From an uncultured Oscillospiraceae bacterium (lineage in GTDB: Bacteria; Bacillota; Clostridia; Oscillospirales; Oscillospiraceae): DNA of 59,740 bases. Positions 8,557-16,215 of this stretch are shown in pieces. The translations under genes and the position numbers were made by a program. The DNA lies in NCBI GenBank assembly GCA_910587505.1, contig CAJULD010000018.1, forward strand, positions 1 through 59,740. The letters are read 5' to 3'. The notes under the pieces are model-generated. The model was not told the origin of the DNA. It worked only from the letters and a program-made list of their open reading frames with translations, and did no database searches. Every line of letters begins with the position of its first letter. The stretch's first letter is position 1.

Positions 8557-9369
8557 TCAGTATTGTGAAATGTCCACCTGCTCCACCGGGCCCGGCGCGC
8601 CGTCCTCCAGAAACAGGGAGGCCAGCCGTTGGAAGTTCATGGCACGGTCGCTGGTGTAGAACCGTGCGCTGCCCTCTCCGCCGTCCGTCAGGGCGTCCTG
8701 CCGGACCAGCAGGTCCCGGCAGGACCGTGCCGCCTCCGCGCCCACGTCCACCAGACTGACCGCGGGCCCCATTACGCCGCCGATGACCTCCGAGAGCAGG
8801 GGGTAGTGGGTGCAGCCCAGCACCAGCGTGTCTACCCCCGCTTCCGCCAGCGGCGTCAGATACTCCCTGGCCACCGTCTCAATGACTGTGTCGCCTGGGC
8901 GGCAGCGGCCCTCCTCCACCAGAGGCACAAACAGGGGACAGGCCAGCGCGTGGACCTCCAGCGCCGGGTCTGCGGCCCGGAAGGCCCGCTCGTAGGCTCC
9001 GCTGGCCACCGAGGCGCGGGTGGCCACCAGGCCCACGCGCCCGGACCGGGTCAGCGCCGCGGCCCGCTCCACGGCAGGCTCCACCACGCCGGTGACGGGG
9101 ATATCGCTTTCCTCCCGCAGCGCCTCCAGACAGTTGGTGCTGATGGTTCCGCAGGCAATGACCACCGCCTTCAGGTCAAAGCTGGAGAGGAAACGCAGAT
9201 CCTGCCGGGCGTATTGCAGGAGAGTTTCCCGGCTTCGGTTCCCGTAGGGGACACGGGCGGTGTCGCCGAAGTATATAATGTTTTCGGAGGGCATCAGCCG
9301 CCGCAGCTGCCGCACGGCGGTCAGCCCTCCCAGACCGGAGTCAAATACGCCGATGGAGCGTGGGTTCAA
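8557..9369 (-). CDS. murI: Glutamate racemase
   Basis: A 270-residue Asp/Glu racemase that makes D-glutamate for peptidoglycan. Family signatures are GVFDSGLGG (residues 7-15), YFGDTARVPYG (33-43), the first catalytic Cys73 in IACGTIST and the second catalytic Cys186 in LGCTHYP. In most MurI proteins the first Cys is followed by Asn (ACNT); here it is Gly. The start is a TTG, supported by AAGGAGGGGG six nt upstream. A promoter (TTGTTA-17-TACAAT on the minus strand) lies about 65 nt before it. It leads the murI-ywiB-argS unit. Confidence 0.93.
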   Translation of the reverse strand: MNPRSIGVFDSGLGGLTAVRQLRRLMPSENIIYFGDTARVPYGNRSRETLLQYARQDLRFLSSFDLKAVVIACGTISTNCLEALREESDIPVTGVVEPAVERAAALTRSGRVGLVATRASVASGAYERAFRAADPALEVHALACPLFVPLVEEGRCRPGDTVIETVAREYLTPLAEAGVDTLVLGCTHYPLLSEVIGGVMGPAVSLVDVGAEAARSCRDLLVRQDALTDGGEGSARFYTSDRAMNFQRLASLFLEDGAPGPVEQVDISQY

Positions 9370-9440
9370 ACTAGGCCCCCTCCTTCCCGTCCGCGGACGG
9401 CGGACGCAGCTGTTAAGATGAATGGAATAGAGTTCTTACT

Positions 9441-9469
9441 ATTGTACTATGATTTATCGGGGATAACAA
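9441..9469 (-). promoter_or_regulatory. Promoter of murI-ywiB-argS
   Basis: Minus-strand TTGTTA, 17-nt spacer, TACAAT. Predicted transcription start near 9434, giving a leader of about 65 nt. Confidence 0.65.
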
Positions 9470-9524
9470 GTAAAATTTTGGGCTTTTTGCCCTGTATTTT
9501 CTGTGGAATTTTCCTTGCATTTCT

Positions 9525-9532
9525 GCTATACT
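9525..9532 (+). promoter_or_regulatory. Extended -10 promoter for the 9575 gene
   Basis: TGCTATACT is an extended -10 element (TG-N-TATACT). The -35 (TGGAAT at 17 nt) is weak. Transcription would begin near 9539, which rules out the upstream start at 9503 and supports ATG 9575. Confidence 0.5.
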
Positions 9533-9574
9533 GTGCTCAATGATGAAATGGAAGCGCCGGGGGGAGGTCCTGCA

Positions 9575-9985
9575 ATGGAACTGCATCTGACGGGGAAACA
9601 ATTCCGCCGTCTGCTGGATCTGGTTTACATAGGAAACTGGGTGCTCAATTCCACCCGGGGGGACGACCGTATCCGGGATTACGACCAGGTGGAGAGCCTG
9701 GTGTTTTCTCACTGCCTGGACCACGGCATGACCTCTCTGGTGGAGCTTTACAACGGAGAGATCATTCCCTCCCGCGCCTTTGCGGAGGGGGGAATCCACG
9801 AGGCCATCATGGCCTACGAGGACGTTACCTTTTTTGAGATCCTCGCCGAAGAGCTGGCTCTCAGGGACCTGGACGCCGAGCGGGCCACCGAGGAAAACTA
9901 CGATGAGGTGATGGACCGCATGGAGCAGTACATGGGGGAATTTGAGGCCCATGGAACGGATCATATCAGCGTGGATATGGAATGA
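9575..9985 (+). CDS. Hypothetical protein, acidic, unknown function
   Basis: A 136-residue soluble acidic protein opening MELHLTGKQFRRLLDLVYIG and ending in an acidic helix (EENYDEVMDRMEQYMGEFEA). I do not recognise a named domain. The start has GGGGGAGG seven nt upstream, and the upstream in-frame ATGs precede the predicted transcription start. It is a single plus-strand gene between divergent murI and the small gene at 10167. A GC-rich hairpin without a T run (9993-10020) follows the stop. Codon use matches the chromosome, so it is probably a native gene of this lineage. Confidence 0.7.
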   Translation: MELHLTGKQFRRLLDLVYIGNWVLNSTRGDDRIRDYDQVESLVFSHCLDHGMTSLVELYNGEIIPSRAFAEGGIHEAIMAYEDVTFFEILAEELALRDLDAERATEENYDEVMDRMEQYMGEFEAHGTDHISVDME

Positions 9986-10100
9986 CGGGGAAGAGCGGGG
10001 CCGCCCTCACGGTCCCGCTCCCGTTCCATGACGGGGAGAAGACGCTTTGTTTATCCCCGGCGGCGGAAAACGCCTGCGCAGCGCCCCCTGAAAAAAAGAC

Positions 10101-10129
10101 TTGCAATCTCCTTCCTCCTGTGCTATAAT
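10101..10129 (+). promoter_or_regulatory. Strong sigma-A promoter for the small gene at 10167
   Basis: TTGCAA, 17-nt spacer, perfect TATAAT. One of the best promoters in the window; predicted start near 10136. Confidence 0.75.
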
Positions 10130-10166
10130 GTTATTAATCTAATATGGAAAGGAAGTGATAGCAGAC

Positions 10167-10244
10167 ATGACAACCACTTTCACCGGCGTCGATATTGACG
10201 ACATGATCTTCGGTGAGCGCAAGACCACCATCAGCGAGCGGTAA
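10167..10244 (+). CDS. 25-residue peptide gene of unknown function
   Basis: ATG to TAA encodes a 25-residue hydrophilic peptide: MTTTFTGVDIDDMIFGERKT, then TISER. A strong promoter lies about 30 nt upstream of the predicted transcript start, a GGAAG ribosome site lies 11 nt before the ATG, and a T-tailed terminator lies 35 nt after the stop. The monocistronic transcript would be about 165 nt. The peptide is not hydrophobic, so it does not look like a type I toxin. No plus-strand gene follows it, so it is not an obvious attenuator leader. The alternative is that the RNA, not the peptide, is the product. Confidence 0.55.
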   Translation: MTTTFTGVDIDDMIFGERKTTISER

Positions 10245-10278
10245 CCCCTCTCCCCGGCGTTAAGAAAGAATTGGAAGG

Positions 10279-10303
10279 CCACGCTGCAGAGCGTGGGTTT
10301 TTT
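10279..10303 (+). terminator. Terminator of the small gene
   Basis: CCACGCT / AGCGTGG stem with GCAG loop followed by TTTTTT. Confidence 0.8.
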
Positions 10304-10353
10304 ATTTTATGAATCTTATCGTATGCGGTATGCGTCTCACATGGAGGCAATGA

Positions 10354-10387
10354 ACCCGGCCCCTGGAATCCAGGAGCCGGGTCTTTT
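10354..10387 (+). terminator. Second plus-strand terminator before the SDR gene
   Basis: A 12-bp stem with one mismatch (ACCCGGC-x-CCTGG / CCAGG-x-GCCGGGT, AAT loop) followed by CTTTT. It blocks plus-strand read-through into the convergent SDR gene. Confidence 0.65.
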
Positions 10388-10404
10388 GTATTCTTTCCAG
10401 CGTA

Positions 10405-11139
10405 TTACAGGATGAATCCTCCGTCCACCGTCAGCACCTGTCCGGTGATGAAGTCCGCCCCGTCTCCCGCCAGGAAGGCCGCGGCCGCCGCTACGTCCTC
10501 CGGCGTTCCCAGCCGCCCCGCGGGCGTCTGATCCGTCAGCTCCGCCAGCGTCACCTCTCCCAGAGATTTCACCATATCGGTCTCAATGACGCCGGGCGCG
10601 ATGCAGTTCACACGGATATGGGAGGGGGCCAGCTCCGCCGCCAGGGACCGGGTCAGCCCGATCACCGCCGCCTTGGAGGCGGCGTAGGCCACCTCGCAGG
10701 CCGCGCCCCGCAGGCCCCAGATGGAGGAAATGTTCACGATGGCGCCCCTCTTGACGTGAAGCATATGGGGCAGCACTGCCTGAATGGTGTGGAAGGCCCC
10801 GTCGGCATGGACGGCGAACATCCGCCGCCACAGCGTCTCCGGGGTGTCCTGAAAGAGGTCGTTCTGAGCGATGCCCGCGTTATTCACCAGCGCCTCCACC
10901 GGACCGAGGGCGGCCTCCGCCTGCCGGATGGCGGCGGTGATCTCCTCCCGGTTCGCTACGTCTCCCCGGACCGCCAGGGCCTTGCCGCCCCCGGCGCGGA
11001 TCTCCGAGGCCAGCTCCTCCGCCAACGCTTCCGATTGCAGATAGTTGATTCCCACGGCGTACCCCGCCGCCGCCAGACGGCGGACAATGGCCCGCCCGAT
11101 ACCCCGGCTTCCGCCGGTGACAAACGCCGTCTTGTCCAC
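10405..11139 (-). CDS. SDR-family 3-oxoacyl-ACP reductase-like oxidoreductase (FabG-like)
   Basis: A 244-residue classical short-chain dehydrogenase. It has the NAD(P) loop TGGSRGIG (residues 8-15), NNAG (86-89), Ser138/139, and Tyr152/Lys156 in YAASK. The fold, length and C-terminal GQVLTVDGG are FabG-like. One oddity is His111 (FAVHADGAF), where the catalytic-tetrad Asn normally sits (FAVNVDG). No acyl-carrier-protein or other fatty-acid genes are adjacent. The gene starts 4 nt after the MFS exporter stop, so it may act on a metabolite linked to that exporter rather than in bulk fatty-acid synthesis. Confidence 0.85.
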   Translation of the reverse strand: MDKTAFVTGGSRGIGRAIVRRLAAAGYAVGINYLQSEALAEELASEIRAGGGKALAVRGDVANREEITAAIRQAEAALGPVEALVNNAGIAQNDLFQDTPETLWRRMFAVHADGAFHTIQAVLPHMLHVKRGAIVNISSIWGLRGAACEVAYAASKAAVIGLTRSLAAELAPSHIRVNCIAPGVIETDMVKSLGEVTLAELTDQTPAGRLGTPEDVAAAAAFLAGDGADFITGQVLTVDGGFIL

Positions 11140-11143
11140 AGGC

Positions 11144-12433
11144 TTACTCCTCCAGTCTCCATAGATGCTTATCCCGCCGGAACGCGAAGCACACCAGCAC
11201 CCCCGCCGCCGCGATGAGCAGAAATACCAGCGCCGCGCCGCTGCCCCTGCCCTCTCCCAGCAGCCGCGCCAGAAACGCGTCCCCCGGCAGTCCGGCCATG
11301 AACGGCTCGCAGACCCGGTCCACCAGCCAGCCGCCCAGCAGGTACCCCACCGGGATGGTAAAAAATTGCAGCGTGTTCCGGGCGGCGTAGACCCGCCCCT
11401 GGAGCTCCACCGGGATATGCAGCCGCAGCAGGGCGCTCAGGTTACCGTTCATCACCGGAATGAACACCCACCCCAGCACCGCCCCGAAGCACCACACCCC
11501 GGCGTGCCGTCCCAGGGCCAGCAGGAGGTTTTCCGTGGCCATGGAGAACAGCAGACTGTTACAGATCACCCTTACCCGGCTTTTCGGCGCGGGCAGGAGA
11601 GTTACCATCAGGCTTCCCGCCAGATTGGCCAGACCGGTGCAGGTCTGAAGAGCCCCCAGGACCGTCTCCCCGCCGCCGGGGCGGGAGAGGACCATAGGCG
11701 CCAGGGCCGCGTTGTAGATGCTGGCGATCAGGTTGATGGCCGCCAGGAACAGGATCATGTCCAGTACGCCCCGGTTTTTATTCAGCCACGTCAGCCCCTC
11801 CCGGGCGGAGCGCAGCAGGCCGGTCTTTTCTTCCGTCGCATCCGCATGCGGAATGCGGATGACCAGCAGCAGACAGCCCACCGCCACCGCACAGGTAATG
11901 AGATCAAAGGCGATCACCGCCTCCAGTCCCAGCAGGGTCAATACCGCCGTTGCCAGCGCTGGGGACAGCAGGGTCGTCAGGGAGCCGGACAGACTGCGCA
12001 GTCCCATCACCCGCTGGACCTGCTCTCTGGGGGTCAGCAGCGTCACCGCCAGCTCGGAGGCGGGCTGCTGGATGGTGTTCATCAGGCCGTTCAGGGCGTT
12101 GACGGCATACAGATGCCAGACCTCCAGCCGGCCCGTTTTCAGCAGGACCAGCATCGCCACGGTGGTCAGGGCGGCGAACAGGTCGCAGATCACCAGCGTT
12201 TTTTTCCTGTCCCAACGGTCCACCAGACTTCCCGCAAAGACGCTCAGCAGCACATAGGGGGCGTAGGACGCAATGGCAAGCCCCGCCGTGGTCAGAGCAC
12301 TGCCCTGCTGCCGGTAGGACCAGATCACCAAAGCGAAGCCGGTCATGGCGCTGCCCAGAGAAGAGAGGGCCTGGGTGCCCCAGAGAATCAGAAAATATTT
12401 CAACCCTCTCAGATCAGATAATTTGTTTTTCAT
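11144..12433 (-). CDS. MFS exporter (drug/macrolide efflux type)
   Basis: A 429-residue, 12-helix major-facilitator protein. The motif-A loop after helix 2 reads GSLVDRWDRKKTL, and a long central loop separates the halves. Overall features fit the MFS_3/enterobactin-exporter or MefA-like efflux group, so proton-driven export of a hydrophobic compound is likely. ATG at 12433 is chosen because AAGGAG lies 12 nt upstream in AAGGAGCAAAGTCTGAT; an in-frame ATG at 12466 lacks a site. The SDR gene follows after 4 nt. Confidence 0.85.
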   Translation of the reverse strand: MKNKLSDLRGLKYFLILWGTQALSSLGSAMTGFALVIWSYRQQGSALTTAGLAIASYAPYVLLSVFAGSLVDRWDRKKTLVICDLFAALTTVAMLVLLKTGRLEVWHLYAVNALNGLMNTIQQPASELAVTLLTPREQVQRVMGLRSLSGSLTTLLSPALATAVLTLLGLEAVIAFDLITCAVAVGCLLLVIRIPHADATEEKTGLLRSAREGLTWLNKNRGVLDMILFLAAINLIASIYNAALAPMVLSRPGGGETVLGALQTCTGLANLAGSLMVTLLPAPKSRVRVICNSLLFSMATENLLLALGRHAGVWCFGAVLGWVFIPVMNGNLSALLRLHIPVELQGRVYAARNTLQFFTIPVGYLLGGWLVDRVCEPFMAGLPGDAFLARLLGEGRGSGAALVFLLIAAAGVLVCFAFRRDKHLWRLEE

Positions 12434-12723
12434 ATCAGACTTTGCTCCTTTTTGTATGTTTTCCATCTGTTACAAAAATGCAAAGCCTGTTCCGAACCGT
12501 ATTGCTTTTACGTTGACTTCTTCATCCGCTCCATGCCGTCCTGTTCGGATCAGACCCTGCATGGAGCCCTGACAATGCAGAGGATCATCGCTTTCACTCC
12601 CTTCCTCACTCACTCCGGGGCTGCGCGCCTCCGGGACGTCGCGCAAAGCGCGATACCCCGCGATGGGGATACTGCTTTTTCGCCCGCGGTACGGCCTGGC
12701 CGGTCTGACTGGCCGCTTTCCGC

Positions 12724-14616
12724 TTACAGGTCTTCTGCATCTGTTTCCGCGTGGCCGCCGATGGCCCCTGCCGTCTCAGACCGGGGAGCTTCCGCGGGTG
12801 CCCGAGGGTGGGACCAGTCGTAGACCGCCTGTGCGGCGTTTTTCGGCACGACGGCCTGCAATTCCTCCAGGGAGGCCGCCCTGATGGCCTTCAGACTCTT
12901 GAAATGCTTTAAGAGAGCCGTTCTGCGGACCTCCCCCACGCCGGGAATGCCGTCCAGCGTGGAGCCCCGCACGCTCTTTGCGTGGCTTTCCCGGTTGAAG
13001 GTGATGGCGAAGCGGTGGGTCTCCTCCTGAATGCGCCCGATGAGAGAAAACACCGCCTGGGTGCTCTGCATCCCGATCTCCCGCCCTTCGGGCGTGATGA
13101 GGGCGCGGGTTCGGTGGCGGTCGTCCTTTACCATGCCGAAAATCGGGATGGCCAGTCCGAAACGCTCCGCCACCCTCCGGGCCACTCTGGCGTGCTGCTC
13201 GCCGCCGTCAATAAGCATCACGTCCGGCAGGGGCATAAATTTCCTGTCCTGTTCCATATAATGGGTGAGCCGCCTTGTCAGCACCTCTTCCATCGACCTG
13301 TAATCATCCGGATGACCCGACACCTCTCTGATCCGGAAGCGGCGGTAGCGCTCCCTGGCGGGTCTGGAGCCGTGGAATACCACCATGGAGGCCACGATGT
13401 CGTCCGAGCCCGTGTTGGAAATGTCGTAGCTTTCCAGCCACTCCGGCGTCTCCGGAAGACCCAGCATTTTCCCCAGCAGCTCCAGCGTCCGGTCGCTGCG
13501 CTCCTGACTGGTGGTCTGCCGCTCGGCTTCCTCCCGCGCGTTGGCGGCCGCCAGGGCCAGGACATGGGCCCGGTCGCCCCGCTGGGGGACCCGGAGGATC
13601 ACTTTGTGCTTCGCCTTCTCCGTGAGCAGCTGCTCGAGCACCTCCTGATCCTCGATTTCCGCCGGGATGCAGATTTCACGGGGCAGCACGGCCCTTCCGC
13701 CGTAATACTGGAGCAGCAGCGCCGAGAGGACCGCCGCCTCATCCTCCAGCGCCGGCGGGGCGAACAGCTCCGCCTCCCGGCCCGTCAGCTGGCCGTCCTC
13801 GTAGTGGAGCACCGCGAAGCAGCACTTTGCCCCCAGGTACAGTCCCCACACGTCCGTGTCGGCGCAGACCCCGGCGAAGACCTTCTGCCGCTTGCTGAGC
13901 ACCCTGATGGCGGCGATCCGGTCCCGGAGGGCCGCGGCCTCCTCAAAGCGAAGATTTTCCGCCGCCGCCTGCATCTCCTCCTCCAGCTGGGCGGTGACCA
14001 GCCGGACCTTGCCCTCCAGCAGCTGCACCGCCAGACCGATCCGCCGGTTGTACTCCTCCGCCGTCATGTCCGCCCGGCAGAAGCCGTCGCACCGGCCCAT
14101 GTGGTGGTTCAGGCAGGGCCGCTCCTTCCCGATGTCACGGGGAAAGGTTTTGCTGCACGCGGGCAGATGGAGCGCCGCCCGCACCGCGTCCAGCGCGGAG
14201 CGGGTCTCGAAGCGTCCGCCATAGGGGCCGTAATACTTCGCCCCGTCGTCGGAGGCCCGGCTGACGATGGAAAATCTGGGATAGGCTTCCCGGCTCAGGC
14301 GCACGAAGGGGTAGCCCTTGTCGTCCTTGAGGAGAATGTTGTAGCGGGGCATGTGCTGTTTGATAAGGGCGTTTTCCAGCACCAGGGCCTCGAACTCGCT
14401 GCCCACGATGATGGTGTCGAAATCTTCCACCAGCCCCACCATGGCGTGGGTCTTGATGTTGTGGCCCCGGCCGGCCTGAAAGTATTGGCTTACCCGGTTT
14501 TTCAGCTTTTTGGCCTTGCCCACATAGATGACCTCGCCGTCCCTGCCGTGCATCAGATATACGCCGGGGGCCAGGGGGAGGCTGTTGGCTTTTTCCAGCA
14601 GTTCTTCTTTCGTCAT
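12724..14616 (-). CDS. uvrC: UvrABC system protein C
   Basis: A 630-residue nucleotide-excision endonuclease subunit that makes the 3' and 5' incisions. The GIY-YIG nuclease domain is at the N-terminus (PGVYLMHGRDGEVIYVGKAK, about 17-36). A Cys-rich stretch (CLNHHMGRCDGFC) and a UVR motif (about 205-240) follow. The RNase-H-like UvrC domain comes next (DVMLIDGGEQH, about 465). The C-terminal HhH segment contains IPGVGEVRRTALLKHF. A GGAGG site lies 7 nt before the ATG. The start overlaps the upstream amidohydrolase stop by 4 nt (ATGA), so the two are coupled. Confidence 0.96.
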   Translation of the reverse strand: MTKEELLEKANSLPLAPGVYLMHGRDGEVIYVGKAKKLKNRVSQYFQAGRGHNIKTHAMVGLVEDFDTIIVGSEFEALVLENALIKQHMPRYNILLKDDKGYPFVRLSREAYPRFSIVSRASDDGAKYYGPYGGRFETRSALDAVRAALHLPACSKTFPRDIGKERPCLNHHMGRCDGFCRADMTAEEYNRRIGLAVQLLEGKVRLVTAQLEEEMQAAAENLRFEEAAALRDRIAAIRVLSKRQKVFAGVCADTDVWGLYLGAKCCFAVLHYEDGQLTGREAELFAPPALEDEAAVLSALLLQYYGGRAVLPREICIPAEIEDQEVLEQLLTEKAKHKVILRVPQRGDRAHVLALAAANAREEAERQTTSQERSDRTLELLGKMLGLPETPEWLESYDISNTGSDDIVASMVVFHGSRPARERYRRFRIREVSGHPDDYRSMEEVLTRRLTHYMEQDRKFMPLPDVMLIDGGEQHARVARRVAERFGLAIPIFGMVKDDRHRTRALITPEGREIGMQSTQAVFSLIGRIQEETHRFAITFNRESHAKSVRGSTLDGIPGVGEVRRTALLKHFKSLKAIRAASLEELQAVVPKNAAQAVYDWSHPRAPAEAPRSETAGAIGGHAETDAEDL

Positions 14617-15449
14617 GGGGTATCCTCCGGCGTCAGCAGCCCGGCAATATTTTTCCAGGCAATCTTCTCAATTTCCTCATCGGTAAAATCCATCTGCTCC
14701 AGGATGTCGAAATAGACGTCATAGTCCCCTTCCGGGAAATCCGTGCCGAAGAGCAGACGGTCCGGGCCAAAGGCCCGAAGAATGCGGTTGGCCTGTTCGA
14801 TGCCGTACCATTCCACCATCCTGGGCAAAATATACGACATGTCCGCCCAGGTACACCCGGTCAAGGCATCCTGCCACTTGCTCCCGCCCAGATGAGCAGT
14901 AATAATGCGCAAATCCGGAAAAACCCGAATCATCCGGTTGATCTTGTCCGGGGCGCAGTTGTCATGAAACCCCAGCCGGCAGGGATTGGCGTGAAACATC
15001 ACCGGGACGCTCAGCTCCGCCGCCTTCCGCAGCACCGGCACCAGGCGCAGGTCGTCGGCGTCCATGTACAGATTTGTGGGATGGAGCTTCAGCCCGGATA
15101 GACCGTACTCCTGCACGGCCTCCTCCAGAATCCACGGGGTCTGCTCGATGAAGTAGGCCCCGCTGGCGGTCACGTCGGCGAAAGCGTGGAACCGGTCCGG
15201 GTGGGCCCGGACCAGCTCCCCTAGGAAACGGTTGGTTTCACGGGGGTCCCGGTAGTAGAGGTGCTGGTCATTGTTTGGCACCAGCAAAGCTCGCTCGATG
15301 CCGAAGCGGTCCATCCGGCGCAGGTAATCGTCCGCGGAGCATTGCGACCAAGGGGCCTCCGGCCCCTCGCCCTCCAAGAACTGCGCCGCCCGCTCATCCG
15401 GCAGCACATGGACATGGGCGTCAAATTTTTTACAGGTCCTCCAGGTCAT
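14613..15449 (-). CDS. Amidohydrolase-family (COG2159-like) metal-dependent hydrolase
   Basis: A 278-residue TIM-barrel hydrolase of the amidohydrolase_2 group. Putative metal and active-site residues are His12/His14 (DAHVHVL), Lys121 (GLKLHPT), His153 (FHANP), His186 (TAHLGG) and Asp237 (FGTDFPE). Family members include decarboxylases and lactone or amide hydrolases; the substrate is unknown. The ATG follows GGAGGAAGG and the stop overlaps uvrC by 4 nt. The link with uvrC is probably one of expression only. Confidence 0.8.
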   Translation of the reverse strand: MTWRTCKKFDAHVHVLPDERAAQFLEGEGPEAPWSQCSADDYLRRMDRFGIERALLVPNNDQHLYYRDPRETNRFLGELVRAHPDRFHAFADVTASGAYFIEQTPWILEEAVQEYGLSGLKLHPTNLYMDADDLRLVPVLRKAAELSVPVMFHANPCRLGFHDNCAPDKINRMIRVFPDLRIITAHLGGSKWQDALTGCTWADMSYILPRMVEWYGIEQANRILRAFGPDRLLFGTDFPEGDYDVYFDILEQMDFTDEEIEKIAWKNIAGLLTPEDTP

Positions 15450-15564
15450 ATAGCCTTCCTCCGAAGTTTTGCCGCCGCCACGGCATAAATTTTAACCGTT
15501 TTTCCAGGGACATGCGCCTTGGAAAAACACTTTGCGGGCCGCGCCGGGCCTGGACCTTCTCCTT

Positions 15565-15593
15565 CAAAGGCAGCGGCTTCGCCGCTGCCTTTG
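15565..15593. repeat. Perfect 12-bp hairpin between amidohydrolase and ptsH
   Basis: CAAAGGCAGCGG and CCGCTGCCTTTG flank a CTTCG loop. It lies just past the ptsH terminator on the minus strand. It has no T run in either direction. Confidence 0.6.
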
Positions 15594-15599
15594 AGACAG

Positions 15600-15634
15600 A
15601 AAAAGACTGCTTCGTCACCGAAACAGTCTTTCAT
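15600..15634 (-). terminator. Terminator of ptsH
   Basis: On the minus strand AAAGACTG-x-TTCG pairs with CGAA-x-CAGTCTTT around a GTGA loop, and TTTC follows, 16 nt after the ptsH stop. Confidence 0.8.
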
Positions 15635-15649
15635 CCGCTGTGTATGATC

Positions 15650-15916
15650 TTACTCGCCGAACTCGCCGGAACGAACCAGATCGGCCAGGGCCTCCACGGC
15701 TTCCTTTTCGTCGGAGCCGTCGGCAATCAAGGTGATGGTGCTGCCCTTGACGATGCCCAGAGACAGGACACCCAGCAGGCTCTTCGCGTTGACCCGGCGG
15801 TCATCCTTCTCGACCCAGATGCCGCTCTTGAACTCGTTGGCCTTGCGGATGAAATAGGTGGCAGGCCGCGCGTGCAGGCCAACCTCGTTGTTGATGGTGA
15901 CTTCCTGAGTATACAT
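15650..15916 (-). CDS. ptsH: Phosphocarrier protein HPr
   Basis: An 88-residue HPr, the phosphorelay protein of the sugar phosphotransferase system. The active-site His15 is in GLHARPA, and the regulatory Ser46 (target of HPr kinase, carbon catabolite control) is in NAKSLLGVLSLG. The length is standard. It stands alone with its own promoter and terminator; ptsI is not in the window. This solitary Crh/HPr-like arrangement is common in Clostridia. Because His15 is present it is called HPr rather than Crh. Confidence 0.95.
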   Translation of the reverse strand: MYTQEVTINNEVGLHARPATYFIRKANEFKSGIWVEKDDRRVNAKSLLGVLSLGIVKGSTITLIADGSDEKEAVEALADLVRSGEFGE

Positions 15917-15999
15917 AGACCTATTATCTCCTCTTCATTCTCAATCTGCATATACCGATGACAGCCGGAGATTCCGGCCCCGCTCTAAGGATCGTTTAT

Positions 16000-16028
16000 A
16001 TGTTAGCAAATTTCCGTTTCCCCGTCAA
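16000..16028 (-). promoter_or_regulatory. Promoter of ptsH
   Basis: Minus-strand TTGACG, 17-nt spacer, TAACAT. The predicted start near 15993 gives a leader of about 75 nt with GAGGAG before the ATG. Confidence 0.6.
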
Positions 16029-16170
16029 CGGCACATTCCACAAAATTATTTGCCTGTCAGGGAGCTTTGCGCGCCGTTTTGTGGGAAAATTTACGAAAGA
16101 AGGTCCTTCTCCCCGCTGCGGAAAGTATTCCCAGTTGCGCCGGGCCTTATTCTCCCGCACTCATTCTATG

Positions 16171-16200
16171 GGCCGGGGAGAAAACGGGTTCTCCCCGGCC
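16171..16200. repeat. Stable hairpin after mutS2
   Basis: A perfect 12-bp stem (GGCCGGGGAGAA / TTCTCCCCGGCC, loop AACGGG) 15 nt past the mutS2 stop. There is no T run on the minus strand, so it may protect the 3' end or be a weak terminator of the long cluster. Confidence 0.55.
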
Positions 16201-16215
16201 CGCAAATTTCCTTCG

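Noticed and set aside
10167..10303. Type I toxin-antitoxin module
   Set aside because: The 25-residue peptide is hydrophilic and no antisense promoter opposite it was found.
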